Assembly: GCA_943788425.1 (NCBI GenBank)
Contig: CALSQF010000001.1
Location: 310,001 to 374,000 of the forward strand
DNA length: 64,000 nt
DNA from: an uncultured Planktomarina sp.
GTDB lineage: Bacteria > Pseudomonadota > Alphaproteobacteria > Rhodobacterales > Rhodobacteraceae
Reading direction: 5' to 3'
The position numbers and the translations under genes were made by a program. Shown here in pieces: positions 7,824 to 18,107 of this stretch (position 1 is its first letter; the number at the start of each line of letters is the position of its first letter). Below the pieces are notes generated by a model. It had not been told where the DNA came from and made no database searches. It saw nothing but the letters and a program-made list of their open reading frames with translations.

Positions 7824-10418
7824 TCAGTAAAGCCCACCGGACGACAAAGACCCAAAGGAGGCCTGGGGCGCCACAGTAATTGTCTTGCCAGTGGAGGTGA
7901 TCACCTGTTGCATCTCTTCCGTCTCCCCTTCCTCAAACATCGGCATATTGCCGCTGACCTGAAACCCCCCGTCAAAAGCAACACCAAATATTGGTTCGGT
8001 TCCATCGCGGAAAAATTCAGCAACCACGTGATCGCCCTCAGAGTCCTCTTGCAAACGTGCGCCGGTAAAACGGTTTATGTTAATAAAGGTGCCATTGTCA
8101 GGCACGGTAAATTCACCCGCACCATAGCGCTCAATCGCAACTTCCATGAAGCGGTTGAAAACTGGCCCACACATGCCACCACCCCCGGCACCGCGGCCCA
8201 AGGGCTGCGGCTGGTCTATGCCCATATAACAGCCAGCCACAATATTACTGGTGAAGCCAACAAACCAAACATCCTTTGCCTCATTGGTGGTTCCAGTCTT
8301 TCCAGCAACCGGCACGGGAAGATTGACGGTCCGGCTGGCGGTGCCACGCTCAACCACACCTTCCATCATCGCGGTCAACTGATAGGCGGTGACCGGATCC
8401 ATGACCCGCTCGCGGTTCGATGTAATCTTGGGCAGGAAACCCGCAATCAAATCGGGGTGGCGGCAATCGTCACAGCTGCGCTCATCATGCAAAAATACTG
8501 TTTTGCCGTTCCGATCTTGCACCCGGTCCACCAAGGTGGGCTGCACCCGCTCGCCGCCATTGGCAAACATGGCATAGGCAGACACCATTTTATATAGCGT
8601 CGTCTCTTCCGAGCCCAATGAGGCCGAGAGATAGGGACGCATATCGTCGTAAACACCGAATTTTTCCGCATAAATCGCAATCGTCGGCATGCCCAATTCC
8701 TGAGCCAAACGTACGGTCATGAGGTTTCGAGACTGCTCAATTCCCGTACGCACGGGAGTCGGACCGTAGAATTTATCTGAGTAATTCTTGGGGCGCCACA
8801 AGCCTTGTGGCGTGTCGACCTCAATCGGCGCGTCAATCACGATGGTCGCCGGGCTATAGCCGCTGTCGAGAGCAGCGGCATAGACAAAGGGCTTGAAAGA
8901 AGAGCCCGGTTGGCGTTTGGCCTGCGTGGCTCGATTGAACACTGAGTGCTGATAGGAAAATCCACCCTGCATGGCCAATACCCGGCCTGTCTGCACATCC
9001 ATGGCAACGAAACCGCCTTGAATTTTTGGCACCTGACGCAGCGACCAATTTTCAAACACCCCATCTTGAGGGCTAGCAACCGGTGCAACCAAAACCACAT
9101 CACCAACGGCGAGCAAGTCTTTGACACGTTTGGCCGCCGATTTGCTGATGCGCCCATCGTTATTTTGCTTTTTTGCCCAGGTCACATCGCTGGCCGGTAG
9201 GATATGAGCGTCGCCATCGATCCCTTCAATACCCAAGCGGGCATCGTTTTTCATCAATTCCAACACAACCGCCGGACGCCAAAGCTGATTGATCACAATA
9301 TCACGCGGCACCACGATTTTGCGCAGCGCAGCGCGCCAATCGTCCAGCAGCTCAGCAGCGATCACCTGACCTGTGCCATGATAAACCCCCTGCGCCCGAT
9401 CATAATCTTCGAGCCCCAGCCGCAAGCTTTGCGCCGCCACCTGTTGTAATGTGGGATCAATCGTTGCCCTTACGGAATACCCACCCGTGAAGAATTCCGC
9501 CGTGCCAAAGTCTCGAGTCAATTGCCGCCGTATTTCATCAGTGGGATAATCTCGCCCCGGCAGGCTGCTGCGAAAGCTGGCAAAATCGCCACTTTGAACA
9601 GTTTTGAGAGGTTTTTTGCGCGCAATCTCATACTCAATGTCAGACAAAAAGCCATTTTCATTCATCTCACGCAACACAAAATTGCGCCGGGCTATAGCCC
9701 GATCACGTTGGCGCACCGGATGGTACTTCGATGGTGCCTTGGGCAAACTCGCCAGATAAGCGACTTCCTCAGGCAAAAGATCTTCAAGAGATTTGTTGAA
9801 ATAGGTCTGTGCTGCCGCCGCGACACCAAAGGAGTTTTGCCCCAAAAATATCTCATTTAGATAGAGCTCGAGAATACCTTCTTTATCCAAAGTGCCTTCA
9901 ATTCGCGTGGCCAATATCAGCTCTTTAATCTTGCGCTCGGCAGAGCGCGACCCATCTAGCAGGAAATTTTTCATCACCTGTTGTGTGATGGTCGATGCGC
10001 CGCGCAAATTGGCACCGCGCGAGACAATCGCATCGCGCAGGGCTGCGGCCATCCCCGCTGGATCATAGCCCGCATGGCTATAAAAATTCTTATCCTCGGC
10101 AGAAATAAACGCGGCCTTCACCAAATCCGGTATCTCATCGGCCGATGCAAACAGACGCCGTTCAGTCGCGAATTCGTCGATTATATGCCCTTCGCCCGAG
10201 TAAATCCGACTGATCGTTTTCGGCTGATAGCGGTCCAATTCATCATGACTGGGTAAGCCTTGCCCGTAGATCAAAAAAATTGCGCCCAAAACTGCCGCAC
10301 CAAATACCGCAGCCAAAGTGAATGACGAAAAAATTGCGCCCAAGATGCGCAGGCACAGCATCGAAAGGCGCGCGCAGGATCTGGTGACAAATTTTCCGAG
10401 GGCGCTTAGCCTGGACAT
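7824..10418 (-). CDS. mrcA: Bifunctional penicillin-binding protein 1A
   Basis: Class A PBP of 864 residues: glycosyltransferase plus transpeptidase for peptidoglycan synthesis at the inner membrane. The N-terminal membrane segment is at about 25-51. The GT51 domain has its catalytic Glu near 108 (SAEDKNFYSH). The transpeptidase has S506 in SSFK, the SRN motif (EQSRNLM) and K707 in KTGTT. The start at 10418 has GGAG 11 bases upstream, and the frame stays open a further 24 codons upstream without a better site. The C-terminal tail after the KTG region is longer than in minimal PBPs. Confidence 0.93.
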   Translation of the reverse strand: MSRLSALGKFVTRSCARLSMLCLRILGAIFSSFTLAAVFGAAVLGAIFLIYGQGLPSHDELDRYQPKTISRIYSGEGHIIDEFATERRLFASADEIPDLVKAAFISAEDKNFYSHAGYDPAGMAAALRDAIVSRGANLRGASTITQQVMKNFLLDGSRSAERKIKELILATRIEGTLDKEGILELYLNEIFLGQNSFGVAAAAQTYFNKSLEDLLPEEVAYLASLPKAPSKYHPVRQRDRAIARRNFVLREMNENGFLSDIEYEIARKKPLKTVQSGDFASFRSSLPGRDYPTDEIRRQLTRDFGTAEFFTGGYSVRATIDPTLQQVAAQSLRLGLEDYDRAQGVYHGTGQVIAAELLDDWRAALRKIVVPRDIVINQLWRPAVVLELMKNDARLGIEGIDGDAHILPASDVTWAKKQNNDGRISKSAAKRVKDLLAVGDVVLVAPVASPQDGVFENWSLRQVPKIQGGFVAMDVQTGRVLAMQGGFSYQHSVFNRATQAKRQPGSSFKPFVYAAALDSGYSPATIVIDAPIEVDTPQGLWRPKNYSDKFYGPTPVRTGIEQSRNLMTVRLAQELGMPTIAIYAEKFGVYDDMRPYLSASLGSEETTLYKMVSAYAMFANGGERVQPTLVDRVQDRNGKTVFLHDERSCDDCRHPDLIAGFLPKITSNRERVMDPVTAYQLTAMMEGVVERGTASRTVNLPVPVAGKTGTTNEAKDVWFVGFTSNIVAGCYMGIDQPQPLGRGAGGGGMCGPVFNRFMEVAIERYGAGEFTVPDNGTFININRFTGARLQEDSEGDHVVAEFFRDGTEPIFGVAFDGGFQVSGNMPMFEEGETEEMQQVITSTGKTITVAPQASFGSLSSGGLY

Positions 10419-10554
10419 AATGTTTTTGACTCCAAGTTTTGCGTCTCTATAGGCGGTGCGCCGGCTCAGGTCAAAACACGATTGCCCCAAATGTAAGCAC
10501 AGAGCGGCTCAAATAGCGAACCAGCTTTTGTGCTGCCCGAATTTTGCTGAATTT

Positions 10555-11703
10555 TTACAGATATCGGTCGTGCATAAAGCGCTTCAACCGCCGCAGGCCC
10601 TCAATGATTTCTCCGGTCGCTTGCGCATAGGAGAGCCGAATTGTGTGGTGACCCCTTGTGGGGTCGAAATCCAGCCCAGGCGTCAGAGCGACCCCCGCCT
10701 CTTGCAAGACTTCCGCCGCGAAGCTCCGACTATCGACGCCAAACTCAGAAATATCAGCATAGATATAAAAAGCGCCATCGGGCGGCGCGATTTGCGTCAA
10801 CCCAGCCTCAGGCAGCCCGTTCAGCATCAGGCAGCGGTTCTGCCTGTACACGGCCAAGTTTTCTTGCATTTCATCATGGCTTTGCAAGGCTGCCAAAGCC
10901 GCCAGCTGGCTGACATGCGGCGGGCAGATAAACATATTTTGCGCCAAGCGCTCAATACTGCGAAGATGGTCTTGCGGCACCACCAGCCACCCAATCCGCC
11001 AACCGGTCATCGAGAAATACTTAGAAAATGAATTGATCACATAGGCCCGATCCGTGACCTCAAGCGCAGTGACGGCTTTCTTGTCATACTCAATACCGTG
11101 GTAAATCTCATCTGAAATAAAGCCAATGTCTCGCGATTGCGCAAAATCTGCAAAAGCTGCCAAGCTTGGCTTGTCTATCATCGTGCCCGTGGGATTGCCT
11201 GGCGAGGCGACCAATAGCCCATCGAGCTGCCTATTTTGCAAATCAGCAACCTGTAATTGATGGCCTTGGCCGGCATGGGTGGGAATATCGACAGGGGTGA
11301 GCGCAAGGGCCTTCAAAATCTGCCGATAGGAGGGATAGCCAGGCGCAGCCACCCCCACGCCTGCGCCGGGATCGAACAATGCAGTAAATGCCAAGAGAAA
11401 ACCTGCCGATGAGCCGGAGGTCACAACAACTCGTCCCGGATCCAAATCCACATCATACCAACGTTTATAAAGCGCGGCGATTTCGGCGCGCAGCTCTGGC
11501 AACCCAAGGGCCACCGTATAGCCCATCGCATCACGCGGCAGCGCAGCAGCAACGGCCTGTCGGGCTTTAAGGGGCGCCGATGTGCTCGGTTGCCCCACCT
11601 CCATATGCACAATTCGGCCACCTTTCGCCTCAGCGCTACGGGCCGCTTCCATTACGTCCATAACAATGAAAGGATCAACTTGACTTCGTTTCGACAACGG
11701 CAT
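10555..11703 (-). CDS. PLP-dependent class I/II aminotransferase
   Basis: An aspartate-aminotransferase-fold enzyme of 382 residues. The PLP lysine is K228 in SFSKYFSMTGWR. The cofactor-binding SPGNPTGT and the conserved SDEIYHG (Asp and Tyr) are present, and a substrate Arg lies in HHTIRLSYA near the C-terminus. The ATG at 11703 has AAGGAAAAGG just upstream. The substrate cannot be read from the sequence; related Rhodobacterales proteins are annotated only as aminotransferases. It is divergent from the M48 protease gene with 48 bp between starts. Confidence 0.85.
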   Translation of the reverse strand: MPLSKRSQVDPFIVMDVMEAARSAEAKGGRIVHMEVGQPSTSAPLKARQAVAAALPRDAMGYTVALGLPELRAEIAALYKRWYDVDLDPGRVVVTSGSSAGFLLAFTALFDPGAGVGVAAPGYPSYRQILKALALTPVDIPTHAGQGHQLQVADLQNRQLDGLLVASPGNPTGTMIDKPSLAAFADFAQSRDIGFISDEIYHGIEYDKKAVTALEVTDRAYVINSFSKYFSMTGWRIGWLVVPQDHLRSIERLAQNMFICPPHVSQLAALAALQSHDEMQENLAVYRQNRCLMLNGLPEAGLTQIAPPDGAFYIYADISEFGVDSRSFAAEVLQEAGVALTPGLDFDPTRGHHTIRLSYAQATGEIIEGLRRLKRFMHDRYL

Positions 11704-11751
11704 GCCTTTTCCTTTCGCAAACGCATTATTAGATGGCCCAAGGACCGATAC

Positions 11752-13065
11752 ATGTTCAAGAACTATTTGAAAGCAATTTTTCTCGCTATTTTTTGCGCGC
11801 TCAACGCCTCTGCGGCCCAAAGTATCAGCCTACTGCGCGATCCAGATATCGAACATGGGTTGCAACAACTGGCCGACCCGATATTGCGCGCGGCCAGCCT
11901 CAATAGTGAAAGCGTGAAGGTTTGGATCATTAATGACATGAGCTTGAATGCCTTTGTCATTGATCACAAGCATATATTTTTACATGCTGGACTTGTGCTT
12001 CAACTAAAAAGTGCCGCCCAGTTGCAATCGGTGATTGCTCATGAGGCGGCGCATATTAGCAATGGACATATTTCGCGGCGCCTCGCCAATGCCAGACGGG
12101 CCAAAATGGCCACATCCTTCGGGGTATTGGTTGGCGCTGCCGCGGTTGCTGCGGGCCATACTGACGCAGGTCTCGGGCTGGCCCTTGGCGCAACAGGATC
12201 GGTAAATCGTGTCTTGCTGGCCCATAACCGCATAGAAGAATCCGCCGCAGATCAATCGGCGGTGCGTTTCATGGAGTTGGCCAAGGTCGATCCCACCGCC
12301 ATGGCTGAAGTCTTCAAACTCTTCATCGGTCAGTCCACTCTAAGCGAAGACTATCAAGATCCCTATACGCGCAGCCACCCCCTCAACCAGGACCGCATTC
12401 GCACCATCCACGCCTATGCCGCAAACGCGACACCGCATCGGCCAGATGCCAAGCAGGCCTATTGGTTTTCGCGCATTCAAGGTAAATTATCAGGTTTTCT
12501 GCGGGCGCCTCAATGGACCATTCGCCGCGCAACAGGTAGTTCAGATGTGAATCGGATGCGCAGAGCGATAGCCGAGCACCGCAGCGGTCGCAGCAGCACC
12601 GCGCAACAGACTATCGCCCAACTGGTTACAGACCATCCCAACGATGCATTTTACCGAGAGCTACAGGGACAAATCCTATTGGAAAGCCTGGAATTTTCAG
12701 CGGCCACAAAAGCCTATGCCAGCGCCGCCAAACTGGCGCCCAGCAATGCACTTATCTTAGGGGGCTATGGTCGATCTCTCCTGGCGCAAAACACCAAAAG
12801 TTCAAATGCGCAAGCTCTGAAAATATTGCAAAAGGCCCGCAACCTCGACAGTCGAGACGCAAGAATTTTACGCGATATAGGCACGGCCTACGCGCGCAAT
12901 GGTCAGCAGGGACGGGCTTTTCTGGCCATTGCAGAGCGTTACGCATTGCAAGGAGATATGCAAAATGCCGCAATTCAGGCCAAACGGGCCGAAGACCTCT
13001 TGCCACGCGGTTCAGCGGCTCGGCAAAAGGCGCAGGATATTTTAGACACGGCTAAAACACCTTAA
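11752..13065 (+). CDS. Periplasmic M48 metalloprotease with TPR repeats (BepA-like)
   Basis: A protein of 437 residues with a Sec signal peptide (about 1-20, ending ASAAQ). The zinc-protease motif HEAAH starts at H97, and the third ligand is in EESAAD (E163). The C-terminal third has helical TPR-like repeats ([28 protein letters not shown]). This layout matches BepA-type proteases, which do quality control of outer-membrane assembly in the periplasm. AAGGA lies seven bases before the ATG at 11752. The stop overlaps the convergent ispG stop by 4 bp. Confidence 0.88.
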   Translation: MFKNYLKAIFLAIFCALNASAAQSISLLRDPDIEHGLQQLADPILRAASLNSESVKVWIINDMSLNAFVIDHKHIFLHAGLVLQLKSAAQLQSVIAHEAAHISNGHISRRLANARRAKMATSFGVLVGAAAVAAGHTDAGLGLALGATGSVNRVLLAHNRIEESAADQSAVRFMELAKVDPTAMAEVFKLFIGQSTLSEDYQDPYTRSHPLNQDRIRTIHAYAANATPHRPDAKQAYWFSRIQGKLSGFLRAPQWTIRRATGSSDVNRMRRAIAEHRSGRSSTAQQTIAQLVTDHPNDAFYRELQGQILLESLEFSAATKAYASAAKLAPSNALILGGYGRSLLAQNTKSSNAQALKILQKARNLDSRDARILRDIGTAYARNGQQGRAFLAIAERYALQGDMQNAAIQAKRAEDLLPRGSAARQKAQDILDTAKTP

Positions 13066-14195
13066 CCGGCCGCTGTCTCCTCCGCAGCTGTTTCAAGTTC
13101 CAGCTGTGCCGCGCGGATCTCCACTTGGCTGACAATATGCTCAACCATTTCGTCATTTGATAATTTATGGCTTTGCTGCCCAGCCAAATAAACCATGCCC
13201 GCTCCATTCCCTCCGCCGGTGAAGCCGACATCGGTCATCAACGCCTCTCCGGGACCATTGACCACGCATCCAATGATCGAAAGGGACATCGGAGTTTTGA
13301 TATGCTCAAGCCGGCGCTCCAACGCCTCAACAGTTTTGATCACATCAAATCCCTGTCGCGCGCAGCTTGGGCAGGAAATGATATTCACCCCTCGATGGCG
13401 CAGACCAAGTGATTTTAGGATGTCATAACCGACCTTCACCTCTTCGACGGGATCGGCCGAAAGGCTGACGCGGATTGTATCGCCAATGCCCATCCAAAGC
13501 AGATTTCCTAAACCGATCGCGGATTTGATCGTGCCGGACATCAAACCGCCCGCCTCGGTGATCCCAAGGTGAATTGGCGCGTCGGTGGCCTCCGCTAATG
13601 CTTGATAGGCCGCAGCAGCCATGAAGACATCACTGGCTTTGACGCTTATTTTAAACTCATGGAAATCATTGTCTTGTAGAATTTTTATGTGCTCCAGACC
13701 GCTTTCCACCATCGCATCGGGGCAAGGCTCGCCGTATTTCTCGAGCAAATGTTTTTCAAGCGATCCGGCATTCACGCCGATCCGAATGGAGCAGCCATTA
13801 TCGCGCGCAGCTTTGATCACCTCGCGCACCCGCTCTTGGCTGCCGATATTGCCTGGATTGATCCGCAGGCAGGCCGCCCCAGCTTCAGCGGCCTCTATGC
13901 CGCGCTTAAAGTGAAAATGGATGTCTGCGACAATCGGAACCGGGCTTTCACGGACAATCTCCTTGAGCGCTTTGGAGGAGGCCTCATCCGGTACTGAGAC
14001 CCGCAAAATATCGGCGCCGGCATCCGCGCAGGCCTTGATCTGCGCGATGGTCGCAGCGACATCAGTGGTCAGCGTATTGGTCATAGTTTGAACCGTAATG
14101 GGCGCTTCCCCACCCACCGGAACAGAGCCAACCATGATCTGCCGACTTTTGCGGCGGTAAATGTTACGCCACGGGCGAATATGATTGAGAGACAT
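13062..14195 (-). CDS. ispG: 4-hydroxy-3-methylbut-2-en-1-yl diphosphate synthase (flavodoxin)
   Basis: GcpE/IspG of 377 residues, the penultimate step of the MEP isoprenoid pathway, which makes HMBPP with a 4Fe-4S cluster. The three Cys cluster ligands are C275 and C278 (SCPSC) and C310 (GCVVNGPGE), with E317 as the fourth ligand. The TIM-barrel N-terminus starts [15 protein letters not shown]. It lies downstream of the RodZ-like HTH gene on the same strand with a 36-bp gap, so co-transcription is likely. Confidence 0.96.
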   Translation of the reverse strand: MSLNHIRPWRNIYRRKSRQIMVGSVPVGGEAPITVQTMTNTLTTDVAATIAQIKACADAGADILRVSVPDEASSKALKEIVRESPVPIVADIHFHFKRGIEAAEAGAACLRINPGNIGSQERVREVIKAARDNGCSIRIGVNAGSLEKHLLEKYGEPCPDAMVESGLEHIKILQDNDFHEFKISVKASDVFMAAAAYQALAEATDAPIHLGITEAGGLMSGTIKSAIGLGNLLWMGIGDTIRVSLSADPVEEVKVGYDILKSLGLRHRGVNIISCPSCARQGFDVIKTVEALERRLEHIKTPMSLSIIGCVVNGPGEALMTDVGFTGGGNGAGMVYLAGQQSHKLSNDEMVEHIVSQVEIRAAQLELETAAEETAAG

Positions 14196-14231
14196 GCGAC
14201 ACTTTCACGAGTTACGTTTGTGGCCCTATGA

Positions 14232-15464
14232 TTAGGGTTTGACGGGATCAGTTTCAAGCTCAAGCAAGAAACTATAAAGCGGCGACTGATCCTGCGGCGT
14301 GTAACGCTCATAACTTTGAGACAAGTTTTCCGCAGAGAGCTCAATATTTTTCGCCACACGCCCGCTGCCCCCGGCCGGACCATAGAGCGCGCCATTCACC
14401 AAAAAGAACAATGCGCTCGCGTTGCCCGCCCGCTCAATGACAGCGGGAGCATCGTTGAGTGGCACCTCATAGGGCGTGCGCGCATCCATGATGCGCTCAA
14501 AAATAACTGAACCTTCGGAATCTTTGACCCGTAACCAAACCCCTTGGGATGACACAAGCTGCACCGCCGCGGGAAAACTCTCGACCACTTGCAGCGGAGC
14601 TACAGGCTCAGGCTCGAATGCGGCCCCAACAATATCGGACAAAATATCTTCGACGCTCTCATCAACAGCGGCTGTCACCATTGGCGGCTCCTGGGCCGCG
14701 AAAGCGCCGCGTTGGTCTGGATCAATATTTGCGATTGGCCCATCGCGCGGCACTACAACCGGAAGGTCTAAGGCCTGTGGCTGATAAATACGACTATAGA
14801 TTTCATCGCTTTGCGCATTTCGCAAAGACGACTCGACAGAGGCCGTCTCTCGTGGCCGCAGAGGATCCAGATCAGAGGCCACCAATGGGGCCTGTTCCAC
14901 CGGGACCATCTGCACGCGCTGGATTTCTTGCACCACAGAATAAGCCCCATACCCAAGCCCACCCAGCAACAGCATCAGTACCAGTGATGATACAAACGCC
15001 CGCACATCAACCCGATTGAAAAAACTTTCCTTGGGCGGCAAAAATGGGGTTGTGCTGGTAATGGCACCAGCGGGCCGACGCGTGATTAAAGCGGCCAGGC
15101 GCTCTTCACGGCTCAGTCGCGTCGGCAGCGCACGCTCTGACATGCCGTGTATAGATTCAAAACCGCTTTCTTTACAAAACATGTCAAAAGAAGCGTCCGG
15201 GTCCATACCGAGATATTTGGCGTAGGAGCGCACATATCCAGCGATAAACCCCGGCGTGTCGAACACCGAAGGGTCGCAATCTTCCACTCCTGCGATATAT
15301 GCAGCCTTGATTCTAAGGTCGTGCTGCACGTCCATGAGAGACTTGCCGCGCGTCGCACGCTCCCCACGCATCACATCGCCAAGAGTCACCTCAAAATCGT
15401 CAAAGCCCTTCAGCTTTAACGGTTTTTTAATGTCCTTGAGGCGTAATGACTTGCGGCCAATCAT
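14232..15464 (-). CDS. RodZ-like helix-turn-helix membrane protein with DUF4115 domain
   Basis: A protein of 410 residues. The N-terminal HTH (GDVMRGERATRGKSLMDV, DLRIKAAYIAGVE, about 25-100) is of the HTH_25 type seen in RodZ. One membrane segment lies at about 165-190 (VSSLVLMLLLGGLGYG). A low-complexity periplasmic linker leads to a C-terminal beta domain of DUF4115 type (about 305-385). RodZ links MreB to the wall machinery. Whether this homologue does so is inferred from architecture; Rhodobacterales members carry a longer linker. It is probably an operon with ispG. Confidence 0.8.
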   Translation of the reverse strand: MIGRKSLRLKDIKKPLKLKGFDDFEVTLGDVMRGERATRGKSLMDVQHDLRIKAAYIAGVEDCDPSVFDTPGFIAGYVRSYAKYLGMDPDASFDMFCKESGFESIHGMSERALPTRLSREERLAALITRRPAGAITSTTPFLPPKESFFNRVDVRAFVSSLVLMLLLGGLGYGAYSVVQEIQRVQMVPVEQAPLVASDLDPLRPRETASVESSLRNAQSDEIYSRIYQPQALDLPVVVPRDGPIANIDPDQRGAFAAQEPPMVTAAVDESVEDILSDIVGAAFEPEPVAPLQVVESFPAAVQLVSSQGVWLRVKDSEGSVIFERIMDARTPYEVPLNDAPAVIERAGNASALFFLVNGALYGPAGGSGRVAKNIELSAENLSQSYERYTPQDQSPLYSFLLELETDPVKP

Positions 15465-15748
15465 GGAGCTGCCCTGTGCGTTTTACCCCCGGGCGCCCCC
15501 AATGGCCTCCGGACGAGTGAAACATTAATAACACAGTGGCAAAAAAAACATAGAGCTTGGACTTATAATTTGGTTCATTAAGCGAGGTTTAGCCAACCTT
15601 TTTGCCCTTGAGCGCAGATTTTCATTCGGTAACACCTTTGATAGGCCCATAAATAGTTCCGAAATGCCCCGTGTTTTCGTTTGACTAACGGTGGTAATAG
15701 CCAACCAATGGGGAGGAGATTCGCGTTCTAATCCTGTTTGGAGATCCC

Positions 15749-17131
15749 ATGTCCGCAGCTGTGCTCGACCCCGTTTTAGCTCACATTGACGCTCACATCG
15801 ACCAAACAACCGAACATCTGTTCAACTTGCTTCGCATTCCGAGCATCTCAACGGATCCGGCTTATCGTCAAGACTGCGACAAAGCCGCCGATTGGTTGGT
15901 TGAGGATTTAAAGTCCATTGGCTTTGACGCCAGCAAACGCGCCACGCCAGGTCACCCGATGGTGATTGCCCATGCCGGCTCTGAAGGGCCGCATGTGTTG
16001 TTTTATGGCCATTACGACGTACAGCCGGTGGATCCGCTTGACCTATGGGACCGTTCTCCCTTTGAACCGGTTCTGGAGCAAGGTGATCTCGGGCCAGTGA
16101 TCCGCGCGCGCGGCGCGTCAGATGATAAGGGCCAGCTGATGACCTTCATCGAAGCCTGCCGCGCCTGGAAAGCGGTCCATGGCTCCCTGCCCGGCAAAAT
16201 CAGCCTATTTTTTGAAGGCGAAGAGGAGTCGGGCTCGCCCTCATTGGTGCCCTTCATGCGTGACAACGCAGAGGAATTAAACGCCGATGTTGCGATGATC
16301 TGTGACACGGGGCTGTTCGGCGATGACACCCCAGGTATTGTCACCCGCCTGCGGGGACTTTTGGGCGAGGAATTGACCATCACAGGCCCGTCTAAGGATC
16401 TCCACTCCGGCATGTATGGCGGAGCAGCTATGAACCCTGCGCGCGTGCTAGCCAAGATCATCGCGGCACTACATGACGACCAAGGCCGCATTACGGTCCC
16501 AGGATTTTATGACGGTGTGCCTGAGCTGCCACCTGAGATTGCCGCGCAATGGGAAGGCCTCAACTTCGATCATGACGGGTTTTTAGGACAGGTGGATCTG
16601 TCTGAGCTGGCCGGTGAGCACGGGCGTAGTGCCCTAGAAATGATCTGGTCGCGCCCCACCTGCGAGGTCAATGGCATTTGGAGCGGCTACACAGGTGCAG
16701 GATTTAAAACTGTTTTACCGAGCCAAGCACATGCGAAAATCTCATTTCGCTTGGTTGGGCAGCAAGACCCCCATGCGATCCGCGAAAACTTTCGTGCGAT
16801 GGTGCGTTCTCTCCTGCCTGCCGATTGCAGCGTCACCTTCAAACCGCATGGCGCCTCCGCCGGGTCCGGAATGTCGATAAAAAACCCGGCCTTTGACGCT
16901 GCTCGCGCTGCGCTCTCCGATGAATGGCCCAATCCGGCCGCATTTGTGGGATGCGGCGGATCGATCCCAATCGCTGGACATTTCAAATCGATTCTCGGGA
17001 TGGATGCGATGTTGATTGGCTTTGCCCGCGACAATGATGCGATTCACAGTCCTAATGAAAAATACGACCTGCGGAGCTTTCACAAAGGCATTCGCAGCTG
17101 GGCGCGGATCCTGCACAGGCTGTATTGGTAA
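15749..17131 (+). CDS. M20 family dipeptidase / ArgE-DapE-type hydrolase
   Basis: A zinc hydrolase of 460 residues. Metal-site motifs are FYGHYDVQP (His and Asp), ARGASDDKGQL (bridging Asp), and FEGEEESGSPS (general base Glu and ligand Glu). A late His in NEKYDLRSFHKG completes the set. The dimerisation domain sits in the middle (about 200-320). The family cleaves dipeptides or acyl-amino acids in the cytoplasm; the substrate cannot be assigned. It stands alone, with a 284-bp AT-rich leader upstream and the tRNA-Asp pair downstream on the other strand. Confidence 0.88.
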   Translation: MSAAVLDPVLAHIDAHIDQTTEHLFNLLRIPSISTDPAYRQDCDKAADWLVEDLKSIGFDASKRATPGHPMVIAHAGSEGPHVLFYGHYDVQPVDPLDLWDRSPFEPVLEQGDLGPVIRARGASDDKGQLMTFIEACRAWKAVHGSLPGKISLFFEGEEESGSPSLVPFMRDNAEELNADVAMICDTGLFGDDTPGIVTRLRGLLGEELTITGPSKDLHSGMYGGAAMNPARVLAKIIAALHDDQGRITVPGFYDGVPELPPEIAAQWEGLNFDHDGFLGQVDLSELAGEHGRSALEMIWSRPTCEVNGIWSGYTGAGFKTVLPSQAHAKISFRLVGQQDPHAIRENFRAMVRSLLPADCSVTFKPHGASAGSGMSIKNPAFDAARAALSDEWPNPAAFVGCGGSIPIAGHFKSILGMDAMLIGFARDNDAIHSPNEKYDLRSFHKGIRSWARILHRLYW

Positions 17132-17180
17132 GGCTACCCGGCCTTGTACCTGCGTTACATCTTTGAATTATGGTGAAAAA

Positions 17181-17257
17181 TGGCGCGGTTGACGGGGCTC
17201 GAACCCGCGACCCCCGGCGTGACAGGCCGGTACTCTAACCAGCTGAGCTACAACCGC
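17181..17257 (-). tRNA. tRNA-Asp (GTC), copy 1
   Basis: A 77-nt cloverleaf with encoded CCA: acceptor stem GCGGTTG / CAACCGC, D arm TAGCTCAGCTGGTTAGAG, anticodon loop CTGTCAC with GTC, and T arm GGGTTCGAGCCC. It differs from copy 2 at a single base in the D arm. Confidence 0.97.
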
Positions 17258-17281
17258 GCATCTGTCTTTACAACGTCACAG

Positions 17282-17358
17282 TGGCGCGGTTGACGGGGCT
17301 CGAACCCGCGACCCCCGGCGTGACAGGCCGGTACTCTAACCAACTGAGCTACAACCGC
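17282..17358 (-). tRNA. tRNA-Asp (GTC), copy 2
   Basis: A second 77-nt tRNA-Asp 24 bp from the first. It has the same stems, anticodon GTC and encoded CCA, but a D arm with CTCAGTTGG instead of CTCAGCTGG. The tandem arrangement points to a local duplication and a shared transcript. Confidence 0.97.
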
Positions 17359-17508
17359 CAACTGTGTGTCTTGTCAGACTGAGAGTTCTCTAAGCAAGCC
17401 ACCCGGCAGCGTCAAGCGGCACGACGAGCTTTTGGCCATTATTTTGCATTTCTTTCATGGCCCACCGAATTTGGCAAAACACGCGCCGGATCAGCAATGC
17501 GACAATCC

Positions 17509-17976
17509 CTACGAATCAAGGCTCAATCCGCCGCCAGATTTGAGCTCCTCCATACTTAAAAGCGCTGTGACGTTAAACACCCGCACCTCCGAGATAAGTG
17601 CTTGGTAAAAACTGTCATATGCCCGAGCATTGGGCACGATGACTTTCAAAATATAGTCAATCTCCCCTGCCAAACGATGTGCTTCGAGCACCTCGGGACG
17701 GTTTTGCAACGCGGTCAGAAAGCTATCTTGCCAATCGGCCTCATGTTCAGAGGTGCGGATCAACACAAAAAAACAGGCTTCAAAGCCGAGCGCCTCAGCA
17801 TCTAGCTCAACCGTAGTGCGCTTGATCACCCCCGCTTCGCGCAGTTTCTTGATTCTATTCCAAACCGGGGTTTTCGATGCCCCGATTGTCTTGGCAATTT
17901 CATCCAAGGACCGGCTGGCATCCTTTTGCAGCTCCGATAAAATTTTGCGATCCACCACATCCAGACGAACAGTCAT
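17509..17976 (-). CDS. Lrp/AsnC family transcriptional regulator
   Basis: A regulator of 155 residues: N-terminal winged HTH (DVVDRKILSELQKDASRSLD, then TPVWNRIKKLREAGVIKR) and a C-terminal RAM/AsnC ligand domain. The start at 17976 has GGAAAGGG upstream; a longer reading to 18018 is open but has no better site. It is divergent from cysG with about 130 bp between starts. That position makes it the likely regulator of the sulfite-reduction operon, perhaps with an amino acid such as cysteine as effector (inference). Confidence 0.9.
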   Translation of the reverse strand: MTVRLDVVDRKILSELQKDASRSLDEIAKTIGASKTPVWNRIKKLREAGVIKRTTVELDAEALGFEACFFVLIRTSEHEADWQDSFLTALQNRPEVLEAHRLAGEIDYILKVIVPNARAYDSFYQALISEVRVFNVTALLSMEELKSGGGLSLDS

Positions 17977-18107
17977 CCGATTTTCCCTTTCCAATGAGAA
18001 CAGGCGCGTGCATCCCACAGCCTTCCGAAGATTTCATCCTTATTATCGCAGATGTCTAGGCAAATACCAGAATAATTTTCTATTATAACCACCATGGAGG
18101 CGAAATA

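Noticed and set aside
7891..7903. GGTGATCACC palindrome resembling the GntR-type operator.
   Set aside because: It lacks the TGTGATCACA core, lies inside the PBP coding region and is not near a promoter.
7908..8597. A 229-codon plus-strand frame opposite the penicillin-binding protein gene.
   Set aside because: It has no recognised domain or ribosome site and lies opposite the PBP transpeptidase region.
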